This document shows, one piece after another, positions 1 through 5,398 of a stretch of DNA of 9,081 bases. This stretch comes from JBDSRX01 sp047445235 (lineage in GTDB: Bacteria; Patescibacteriota; Dojkabacteria; J137). The notes beneath the pieces were generated by a model. That model had not been told where the DNA came from. It did no database searches and worked only from the letters and a program-made list of their open reading frames with translations. A program made the translations under genes and the position numbers. Position 1 is the stretch's first letter, and each line of letters starts with the position of its first letter. Where the stretch lies: contig JBLGEO010000087.1 in NCBI GenBank assembly GCA_047445235.1, positions 1-9,081 on the forward strand, given 5' to 3'.

Positions 1-856
1 TATAATATTTAGGAACGATGATTTTTACTGCACCGCTGACAGGATTCATTGCAACCTTATTGCCATCAACAGTCAATATCCAGTCTGCCGATTTATTAAA
101 CTGAATAGCCGGCATCGATTTAAATTCAGTATAACCTTGAACGGGTCCTCTTATAATAAATTTATAGCTAAGTAACTTTTCTGCAGCAGATTTAATCCAT
201 TCCAATCTTTTAACTGGGTCTATTCTTCCCATATAAAGTAGTTGTCGTGTTGCGGGTTGGGAGTTGCGGGATGGATCACTTAGGAAAACAGGGTTGATTG
301 AGTTTGGGACTTTAACTGCATTACTACAACCTAAAGCCTCTAAGAATGGAATTTCCCAATCGGTAATTCTTATAACTTTATCGAAGTGTCTAAGTTGCCA
401 ACGACCTATTATTACATCAAAAAGTTTATCAATTATTTTTAAATGAATCGGTTCTCTAGGATCTTTGTCAAAAGGAGCATGGGTTGTAATTATCACTTTA
501 CTCCCAATTAGTTTCCCAGCTAATAAGCCAAACAATGTATGTGGATGTCTGTAACCGTGAACATGAATAATCCCTGGTTTTAGTCTAATTATCCCTATAA
601 TCATTTGTGGCCAAAAAAGTGCATTCTGCCCAAGGCTCAAAAGAACTTTAAATCTCCTTAACTTCATACTCTCGTACGTTTCTCTTTTTGCGGATTTTAA
701 TCCAGTACCTTTTATAATATTTGAAGAATAAACCGTCACTTCGTACCCATTGTCTCTTAACACCTTTGCATCGGAATAAACTCTTGCCCATATTCCGCAA
801 GCAGATGGGAACGAGTAAGGTGCTACTAATAGAACTTTTTTATTGGTACTTTTCAT
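1..856 (-). CDS. Glycosyltransferase family 4-like protein, C-terminus cut by window edge
   Basis: An open frame of 285 codons starts at ATG 856-854 and runs off the left edge without a stop. It resembles GT-B retaining glycosyltransferases (GT4), which move sugar from a nucleotide-sugar donor to lipid or polysaccharide acceptors at the inner face of the membrane. Visible pieces are an N-terminal Rossmann start (KKVLLVAPYSFPSACG, residues 6-21), a core IIHVHGYRHPH then KVIITTHAPF (96-129), DKVIRITDWEIPFLEALGC (159-177), VPNSINPVF (183-191), and the opening strand of the second domain, YMGRIDPVKRLEW (208-220). The linker at about 193-206 is encoded by a heptanucleotide repeat. Residues from about 245 on do not look like a normal GT-B C-terminal domain, and the UDP-binding E-x7-E region is not seen. 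An in-frame ATG at 901-899 (stop just upstream at 904-902) is an alternative start adding 15 residues; 856 is preferred because the Rossmann strand follows it directly. The acceptor and donor cannot be told from sequence. Confidence 0.85.
   Translation of the reverse strand, partial: MKSTNKKVLLVAPYSFPSACGIWARVYSDAKVLRDNGYEVTVYSSNIIKGTGLKSAKRETYESMKLRRFKVLLSLGQNALFWPQMIIGIIRLKPGIIHVHGYRHPHTLFGLLAGKLIGSKVIITTHAPFDKDPREPIHLKIIDKLFDVIIGRWQLRHFDKVIRITDWEIPFLEALGCSNAVKVPNSINPVFLSDPSRNSQPATRQLLYMGRIDPVKRLEWIKSAAEKLLSYKFIIRGPVQGYTEFKSMPAIQFNKSADWILTVDGNKVAMNPVSGAVKIIVPKYY
249..269. repeat. Heptanucleotide tandem repeat inside the glycosyltransferase gene
   Basis: Three contiguous 7-mers on the plus strand read GTTGCGG, GTTGGGA, GTTGCGG; a related GTTGTCG at 241-247 comes before them after one extra base. 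The block is GC-rich against an AT-rich gene. It encodes the polar linker between the two glycosyltransferase lobes on the minus strand (residues around SRNSQPATRQ). Three units equal 21 nt, so the frame is kept here, but gain or loss of one unit would shift it. Confidence 0.6.
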
Positions 857-863
857 ACGCTCA

Positions 864-872
864 ATTATATCA
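864..872 (-). promoter_or_regulatory. Extended -10 promoter of the glycosyltransferase gene
   Basis: Read on the minus strand this is TG-A-TATAAT, a perfect -10 hexamer (869-864) with the TG extension (872-871). No convincing -35 box lies 16-18 nt upstream, which is typical of extended -10 promoters. Only 7 nt separate the -10 from ATG 856, so the transcript may start at or next to the start codon (leaderless). If translation starts at 901 instead, this site would be inside the gene and meaningless. Confidence 0.5.
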
Positions 873-924
873 GCAAAGCTCAAAATCTGGTGGTAATTCA
901 TTCAGTTTAAATATTATGTCGCTA

Positions 925-953
925 TTGTCTGGAAACGATTTTCGGGTTAAAAT
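925..953 (+). promoter_or_regulatory. Promoter of the three-gene unknown block
   Basis: TTGTCT (925-930), a 17-nt spacer and TAAAAT (948-953) match sigma-70-type boxes at 4/6 and 5/6 with ideal spacing. The expected transcription start near 960 leaves a leader of about 15 nt before ATG 975, or about 24 nt before ATG 984. Confidence 0.5.
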
Positions 954-974
954 TCCCTTAGTTACACACAATTT

Positions 975-1466
975 ATGATTACAATGTTTACCGACCACTC
1001 AAAAGATGAAACAGACCAATTCTACATAAATAGAAATGGTGCTGAAACAAGTTTTGTAAGAAACTCAATTCTTGTTAGAGACGGAGTTGTTTGCATTTTA
1101 TTTAACAATGAACAAGTGATAGAGTTTCCAAATCATAAAGTTGTTTATGGGCCATTATTTCACTACTTAGATAAGATTGTTGATAATCCAATGTTAAAAA
1201 CACAGTTAGCCTACGCGATTGAAAATGGAAATTTAGACTTATTTGAGCATGAATTCTTAGAGTTAGTAAAAAGTAATACTGATCCAAAAAAATATGATCA
1301 TCTAGCAGTCATGCAGTACTATCATGTATTTTTTGTAACAATTGTAAAAAAGATTATTGACTATGCTCATTATTACGATTCCAATACTGAGCCAGATATT
1401 AATAAATATATGGATATTCTTGTTCCAATAATAAGGATAATGAAGATGAAGATAGATACAGATTAA
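975..1466 (+). CDS. Unrecognised protein, first gene of an unknown block (163 aa)
   Basis: I do not recognise the family. The protein is soluble in appearance, with no signal peptide or membrane segment. The first ~60 residues look beta-rich (ETSFVRNSILVRDGVVCILF, then EQVIEFPNHKVVYG). The rest looks helical and acidic, with a hydrophobic aromatic stretch MQYYHVFFVTIVKKIID near residues 113-129. Two starts are possible, ATG 975 and ATG 984 (third residue later); neither has a Shine-Dalgarno sequence. The stop is 15 nt before the next gene on the same strand, so the two are likely co-transcribed from the promoter at 925-953. Codon and base use match the following two genes. Its location beside an envelope glycosyltransferase gives no clear clue because that gene is divergent. 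Confidence 0.8.
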   Translation: MITMFTDHSKDETDQFYINRNGAETSFVRNSILVRDGVVCILFNNEQVIEFPNHKVVYGPLFHYLDKIVDNPMLKTQLAYAIENGNLDLFEHEFLELVKSNTDPKKYDHLAVMQYYHVFFVTIVKKIIDYAHYYDSNTEPDINKYMDILVPIIRIMKMKIDTD

Positions 1467-1481
1467 TTATTAAAATTAGAT

Positions 1482-2249
1482 ATGAATACACTAACAGATC
1501 AAAGCAAAATAGCTACGCAAGATCTTAATCCATTAGCAACACTAGAGATTAAAGTAGTAGCTAAACTAGACTTTCCAATAATTGAATTAATTCCTGCTAA
1601 CACCCTCTCTATAATTGAAAAAAGAATGGGTACAGAGACATTTAAGGCAAACTTACATATTTTAAATGATGCATTAGGTAACTACTTATCAGCTATCCAG
1701 GCACAAAAAGATCTTTTAAAGAAGTTAACTACTGAGACCACCGAAGATTGGGATGACTATTTAATAAATGAATTTATCAAGTTTATTACTAAAAAACTTG
1801 TAATGAAAATTGATGAGCATTTTAAAGTTAATGCTGATGTGCATATAGTAACTGAGGGTGAACAAGCATTAATAACTATTAATGAAACTGAAATTTCCAT
1901 TAATCAAATGCATCTTTATAAACTTTTCTTCACTACTCTAAGCCAAATAATAGAAGATGAAGAGCTATCTGAAGAACTTTTTAAGGACTTAAAGGATGAT
2001 AATTATTTGTCAACAAAAGAGACACTAGTGTTTTTAATAAGAGCAAAGTACGAGAATGTAGATATTGCAAAGTTAGAATTATACTTAAAATATTTAGCTT
2101 TACCAAACTTAAAAAGAATTTTTGAAGCGATCACCAAAAATAAAAAGAATTTAAATGGTGAAATGCTTTTTGCTTCTGTAAGAATAAGGGAAACATTTAG
2201 ACATCTACTTAAAAGAATTCTTCGAGTTTACGGAATTAGCGAGGGCTAA
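1482..2249 (+). CDS. Unrecognised mostly helical protein, second gene of the block (255 aa)
   Basis: No known family is recognised. There is no signal peptide or membrane segment. The protein appears largely alpha-helical and acidic with leucine and isoleucine spacing typical of helical bundles. A short beta-like stretch, VNADVHIVTEGEQALITI, sits near residues 117-134. The segment MHLYKLFFTTLSQIIED (about 144-160) loosely resembles MQYYHVFFVTIVKKIID of the preceding gene, which might mean shared ancestry or a shared binding surface. The C-terminus becomes basic (VRIRETFRHLLKRILRVYG), a possible nucleic-acid or membrane-surface contact, but this is speculation. ATG 1482 has no Shine-Dalgarno; it lies 15 nt after the previous stop. 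An intrinsic-terminator-like hairpin overlaps the end of the gene. Confidence 0.8.
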   Translation: MNTLTDQSKIATQDLNPLATLEIKVVAKLDFPIIELIPANTLSIIEKRMGTETFKANLHILNDALGNYLSAIQAQKDLLKKLTTETTEDWDDYLINEFIKFITKKLVMKIDEHFKVNADVHIVTEGEQALITINETEISINQMHLYKLFFTTLSQIIEDEELSEELFKDLKDDNYLSTKETLVFLIRAKYENVDIAKLELYLKYLALPNLKRIFEAITKNKKNLNGEMLFASVRIRETFRHLLKRILRVYGISEG

Positions 2250-2284
2250 AATTACTATCGGAAAGTTTTCCGTCCCTCTTTTTT
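2241..2284 (+). terminator. Intrinsic-terminator-like hairpin after the second unknown gene
   Basis: An outer arm GAGGG (2241-2245) can pair with CCCTC (2274-2278), and an inner stem CGGAA/TTCCG (2259-2263 with 2268-2272, loop AGTT) closes the tip. Six T follow (2279-2284). The outer arm includes the last coding bases before the TAA at 2247-2249. The large internal loop makes it weak, so partial read-through into the third gene is plausible. Confidence 0.5.
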
Positions 2285-2318
2285 GATATCATCGATTAAT
2301 ACCTTTTATTGAACTAGT

Positions 2319-3149
2319 ATGTCAGATTTAATAAATAAAGATTTCATTATTGTTGAACCTGTAGATACTTTAGAACAAGTAAGAGTTTTTGAAGATCTTT
2401 TAACTGATATTGACGAAGAATTCTTACAACTTGCTGAACAAACTTCAATTATGTCTGCATATCTTGAGTCTTTAGTAATGGAGAGTACAGATAATATTAG
2501 TGAATCAGAGACTTCTAAATTACTGCCTGAGCTAACGAAAGCAATTATTGAAATGATGCATGTTCTAACTAAGAATAATTCACCCTTTCTTAAAGATATG
2601 ATTAGTTTTGCAAAGTTTGTTATTGATAATTCATCTAATGTTATTAGTAATAATTTGAGCAGCAATGAAATTATAGATTTATCAATCAAAAGTTTAATCA
2701 TTAATGTAATTGCTTTAATTCCAACAACAGATTCTTTAGGAAATGTTTCAACATTGCAAGCAAGTCAAAAAATAAATGAATTTTTAGATGAAATGAAAGG
2801 AGAAGGAGCTCTAGACATAGAAGAAACAGCTATCAGAATGGTAGTTGATTTTGCTAGAAAGGCTGAAGTAGGCAGCAATGATTTTAATAGATTGAATATT
2901 CCTCAGAATGAAGAAATGGAATTATCTAGAGCTATAGCGATTACAAAAAGAATTATTAAGGAGAATTCAACTTACTACCAACCAATTGCAAAAGAGTTAA
3001 AACTTTTTGTTGAATTATTACTAAAGAAATTAATAGATCTTCATGAAAACTATTCTAATAAGCTAGGTGTTTCTGCATATTTAATAAGTGTACTTAATAG
3101 CTCACAAGAAGATGGACGTGGTGAGATTCCGGCTTGGGGTGAAGCTTAA
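2319..3149 (+). CDS. Unrecognised helical acidic protein, third gene of the block (276 aa)
   Basis: No family is recognised. The protein looks almost entirely helical, acidic and soluble, with no signal peptide or membrane span. Hydrophobic helical stretches include DLSIKSLIINVIALIP (about 121-136) and LKLFVELLLKKLIDLHENY (about 227-245). The last dozen residues (EDGRGEIPAWGEA) have different composition, rich in Gly, Trp and Pro, and are encoded by unusually GC-rich DNA (21 of 36 bases at 3111-3146), looking like an exposed tail or an added segment. ATG 2319 has no Shine-Dalgarno. A 69-nt gap with a weak terminator separates it from the second gene, so it may be transcribed by read-through or from its own promoter, which I could not identify with confidence. 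A strong GC-rich palindrome follows the stop. Confidence 0.8.
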   Translation: MSDLINKDFIIVEPVDTLEQVRVFEDLLTDIDEEFLQLAEQTSIMSAYLESLVMESTDNISESETSKLLPELTKAIIEMMHVLTKNNSPFLKDMISFAKFVIDNSSNVISNNLSSNEIIDLSIKSLIINVIALIPTTDSLGNVSTLQASQKINEFLDEMKGEGALDIEETAIRMVVDFARKAEVGSNDFNRLNIPQNEEMELSRAIAITKRIIKENSTYYQPIAKELKLFVELLLKKLIDLHENYSNKLGVSAYLISVLNSSQEDGRGEIPAWGEA

Positions 3150-3168
3150 AGTTTGATGAATAATATTG

Positions 3169-3194
3169 AAGCGGCACCCGAACGGGTGCCGCTT
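3169..3194. terminator. Perfect 12-bp GC-rich palindrome, probable transcription terminator
   Basis: AAGCGGCACCCG (3169-3180) pairs perfectly with CGGGTGCCGCTT (3183-3194). Sterically the loop would be about 4 nt (GAAC). It starts 19 nt after the stop of the third unknown gene and lies in the convergent gap with dnaK. The plus-strand tail TTGTTTGA and minus-strand tail TTCAATATTATT are only moderately T-rich, so it may end transcription from both sides inefficiently or act as an RNA 3'-end stabiliser. It is far more GC-rich (18 of 22 core bases) than its surroundings. Confidence 0.65.
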
Positions 3195-3206
3195 GTTTGA
3201 GATTCA

Positions 3207-3290
3207 TTACCGCACCGAAACCAGGTCCATTGATTTTGTGCCCAAGTAGGTGCAAATCTGCATGTCTTCGTTCTGATTCTCAGAACTCAT
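3207..3290 (-). CDS. Possible 27-aa small ORF downstream of dnaK
   Basis: On the minus strand, 22 nt after the dnaK stop, an ATG (3290-3288) opens 27 codons ending in TAA at 3209-3207, followed 12 nt later by the GC-rich palindrome. The peptide begins MSSENQNEDMQIC and ends GTKSMDLVSVR. It has no recognised homology and no proper Shine-Dalgarno (AGG abuts the ATG). A perfect stem GTTCTGA/TCAGAAC (3270-3286) falls in codons 2-7. The region has about 45 percent GC, above its neighbours. It could equally be the structured 3' untranslated end of the dnaK message, so this is a candidate only. Confidence 0.2.
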   Translation of the reverse strand: MSSENQNEDMQICTYLGTKSMDLVSVR

Positions 3291-3312
3291 CCTGCATCTT
3301 TGGAGGTCCAGC

Positions 3313-5262
3313 TTACTCAGTTTTATCTTCTGGTTCAATTACTTCGTCAGCTGCTGTAGGCTCTTCAGATTTTGGTTCTGCTGGTTTTGACTCACCTTCA
3401 GTTGTTTCTCCTTCTGGAGCTGCTTGTGCTGCACTTTCGTACATCTTTGCACCTGCTGCTTGTAATTTTTCCATCAATTTATCAGATTCTTCTTTTAATT
3501 TAGCTGTATCTGCTTCTTCAGAGTCTTTTACTTTCTTTAACTCTTCTTGCGCAATCTTCAATTGAGCTTCAAGGTCTGTCTTTAGATCTGAAGGAATCTT
3601 ATCTTTAGTATCTTTATCGTTTAATAACTTTTCAGTCTGATAAATTAAACTGTCGGATTCGTTTTTAACTTTAATTCTTTCTAATATCTCTTTATCTTTA
3701 GCCTCGTTTTCTGCAGCTTCTTTAACAAATCTATCAATATCTGCTTGATCCATTTGTGTAGATGCAGTAATTGTAATACTTTGTTCTTTTTGTGTTCCTA
3801 AATCCTTTGCTTTTATGTTTAAGATTCCGTTTGCATCAATTTTAAATGTAATTGCAAATCTTGGAACTCCTCTTTGTGCTGGTGCAATTCCATCTAATCT
3901 AAAGTTTCCTAAAACTTTGTTATCTTTTGCTAAAGGTCTTTCACCTTGTAGAACTTTAATATCAATAGCTGGCTGATTATCTACAGCTGTTGTAAACATA
4001 TCTTCAGTTTTTTCTGAAGGTATTGTTGTATTTCTAGGAATTAAGATATGCATTTCTCCTGCATTTACTTCTAATCCTAAAGATAAAGGTGTTACATCTA
4101 ATAGTGTAATATCTTCAACAGATGAGTCTCCAGATAGTACTGCTGCTTGTAAAGCTGCTCCAACTGCTACAACTTCATCTGGGTTAACAGATAAGTTTGG
4201 TTTCTTTCCAAAATACTCTTCTACTTTCTTTAATACTAATGGCATTCTAATCATTCCTCCTACCATTATAATTTCATCAATTTCAGATTTAGAAACTCCA
4301 GAGTCTTTTATTGCTTTTCCAACAGATTCAAATGTTCTATCAACTAAATTCGAAACTAACTTCTCAAAATCTCCTCTAGTTAAAGTCATTCTGAAATGCT
4401 TTGGTCCTTTTGCATCTGCAGTTATGTATGGAAGATTAATTTCTGTGCTTTCAGAGCTAGATAGAGTAATTTTTGCTTTTTCTGCAGCTTCTTTTAATCT
4501 TTGTAATGCAGCTGGATCTTCTTTCAAGTCAATCCCTTGTTCTTTTTTAAATTCAGCAATCATGTAATCAATCATTACCTGGTCAAAATCATCTCCTCCT
4601 AAATGCGTGTCTCCAGAAGTAGATTTAACTTCAAAAACTCCATCACCAATTTCTAAAACAGAAACATCAAAAGTTCCTCCACCTAAGTCGTAAACTAAGA
4701 TAGTTTGATCGTTCTTTTTATCTAATCCGTATGCAATTGCCGCAGCTGTGGGTTCGTTAATAATTCTTAAAACTTCCAATCCTGCAATTTGACCTGCATT
4801 CTTTGTAGCTTGTCTTTGAGCGTCGTCGAAGTAAGCTGGAACTGTAATAACAGCTTGTTTAACAGGTTCTCCTAAATAAGCTTCTGCATCTGTTTTAATT
4901 TTTGCTAAAACTTTTGCAGAAATAACTTCTGGTGCAACCCATTGATCTCCAAATTGAATTTCTACTCCACCTTTAGAACTCTTTTGAATTTTAAATGGAA
5001 GTAAATCTACATCTTTTTGCACAGCTGGGTCATCAAATTTTCTTCCTATTAATCTTTTAATAGAATAGAAAGTTTGCTCGGGGTTTGTAACCATTTGGTT
5101 TTTTGCAGTTATACCAACAATTTCTGATTTGTTATCTACGGCAACAACAGATGGAACTAATCTAGATCCTTCTTTGCTTGTAATAACTTCTGGCTTACCA
5201 GCTTGAACAAAAGCAACAACAGAGTTTGTTGTACCTAAGTCGATTCCTACAACTTTAGACAT
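3313..5262 (-). CDS. dnaK: Chaperone protein DnaK (Hsp70)
   Basis: This is a cytosolic ATP-dependent Hsp70 chaperone that binds exposed hydrophobic peptide segments and cycles with J-proteins and GrpE. At 649 aa it is full length. The nucleotide-binding domain (about 1-365) shows GIDLGTTNS at the N-terminus, VPAYFDDAQRQATKNAG, IINEPTAAAIAYGLD, the phosphate-2 loop YDLGGGTFDVSVLEIGDG and VGGMIRMPLV. The interdomain region VEDITLLDVTPLSLG leads into the substrate-binding beta domain, the helical lid and an acidic tail ending DEVIEPEDKTE. The segment after SIKRLIGRKF (FDDPAVQKDVDLLPFKI) corresponds to the insert present in E. coli-type but absent in Firmicutes-type DnaK. The gene stands alone on the minus strand with its own promoter and CIRCE operator; dnaJ and grpE are not adjacent. 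ATG 5262 has no Shine-Dalgarno. Confidence 0.98.
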   Translation of the reverse strand: MSKVVGIDLGTTNSVVAFVQAGKPEVITSKEGSRLVPSVVAVDNKSEIVGITAKNQMVTNPEQTFYSIKRLIGRKFDDPAVQKDVDLLPFKIQKSSKGGVEIQFGDQWVAPEVISAKVLAKIKTDAEAYLGEPVKQAVITVPAYFDDAQRQATKNAGQIAGLEVLRIINEPTAAAIAYGLDKKNDQTILVYDLGGGTFDVSVLEIGDGVFEVKSTSGDTHLGGDDFDQVMIDYMIAEFKKEQGIDLKEDPAALQRLKEAAEKAKITLSSSESTEINLPYITADAKGPKHFRMTLTRGDFEKLVSNLVDRTFESVGKAIKDSGVSKSEIDEIIMVGGMIRMPLVLKKVEEYFGKKPNLSVNPDEVVAVGAALQAAVLSGDSSVEDITLLDVTPLSLGLEVNAGEMHILIPRNTTIPSEKTEDMFTTAVDNQPAIDIKVLQGERPLAKDNKVLGNFRLDGIAPAQRGVPRFAITFKIDANGILNIKAKDLGTQKEQSITITASTQMDQADIDRFVKEAAENEAKDKEILERIKVKNESDSLIYQTEKLLNDKDTKDKIPSDLKTDLEAQLKIAQEELKKVKDSEEADTAKLKEESDKLMEKLQAAGAKMYESAAQAAPEGETTEGESKPAEPKSEEPTAADEVIEPEDKTE

Positions 5263-5295
5263 ATTTATAAAATAACAATTAAATTAAATTCTTAA

Positions 5296-5322
5296 TTAGC
5301 ACTCTAAGTATATACCTGCTAA
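5296..5322. promoter_or_regulatory. CIRCE operator (HrcA binding site) of dnaK
   Basis: Plus-strand TTAGCACTC (5296-5304), 9-nt spacer, ACCTGCTAA (5314-5322). Compared with the established consensus TTAGCACTC-N9-GAGTGCTAA, one arm is perfect and the other matches 6 of 9; spacing is exact. It overlaps the dnaK -10 box, so bound HrcA would block RNA polymerase. HrcA itself is encoded in this window. Confidence 0.9.
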
Positions 5323-5335
5323 AAGTGGATGTCAA
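5307..5335 (-). promoter_or_regulatory. dnaK promoter
   Basis: On the minus strand TTGACA (5335-5330), a 17-nt spacer and TATACT (5312-5307) give a consensus -35, ideal spacing and a 5/6 -10. The predicted start near 5300 gives a leader of about 38 nt. It is overlapped by the CIRCE operator, which implies housekeeping-sigma transcription under HrcA repression and not an alternative heat-shock sigma factor. Confidence 0.9.
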
Positions 5336-5364
5336 GATGCTTTGAATTCAGTTTTGCTGTACAC

Positions 5365-5392
5365 TTGAATAGACAATAAAATAGATTAAAAT
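5365..5392 (+). promoter_or_regulatory. Candidate promoter of the FemAB-family gene
   Basis: TTGAAT (5365-5370), a 16-nt spacer and TAAAAT (5387-5392) precede ATG 5399 by only 6 nt, which would give a leaderless transcript. An alternative is TTGCTG (5354-5359), 17 nt, TAAAAT (5377-5382), giving a leader of about 10 nt. Both -10 boxes match 5/6; the -35 boxes match 4/6 and 3/6. Confidence 0.4.
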
Positions 5393-5398
5393 TTTCTT

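Noticed and set aside
264..446. Plus-strand 60-codon frame
   Set aside because: It lies fully antisense to the glycosyltransferase frame, which shows family motifs; the peptide has no protein-like features.
721..978. Plus-strand 85-codon frame
   Set aside because: Mostly antisense to the glycosyltransferase N-terminus and covers its promoter; no recognisable domain.
1102..1287. Minus-strand 61-codon frame
   Set aside because: Antisense shadow inside the first unknown gene, without its own promoter or family features.
2306..2701. Minus-strand 131-codon frame with Ser/Leu/Ile-rich product
   Set aside because: Composition is what antisense of an acidic helical gene gives; the plus-strand 2319-3149 gene has the better start and continues beyond it.
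3199..3249. Short plus-strand frame ending in VPK-stop after the palindrome
   Set aside because: No start codon of its own and no homology; competes with the minus-strand small ORF, itself weak.
3195..3312. SRP RNA, tmRNA or RNase P RNA in the GC-rich gap
   Set aside because: Their conserved cores (for example the SRP GGAAGGAAGCAG-type loop or the RNase P GAGGAAAGUCC-type box) are absent on both strands.
3197..3565. Plus-strand 122-codon Ser/Ala-rich frame
   Set aside because: Two thirds is antisense to the acidic dnaK tail, which explains the Ser/Ala/Phe bias; its start is TTG within the palindrome region.
5263..5398. tRNA or riboswitch in the dnaK-femX gap
   Set aside because: The gap is accounted for by two divergent promoters and the CIRCE element; no cloverleaf or aptamer pattern is visible.
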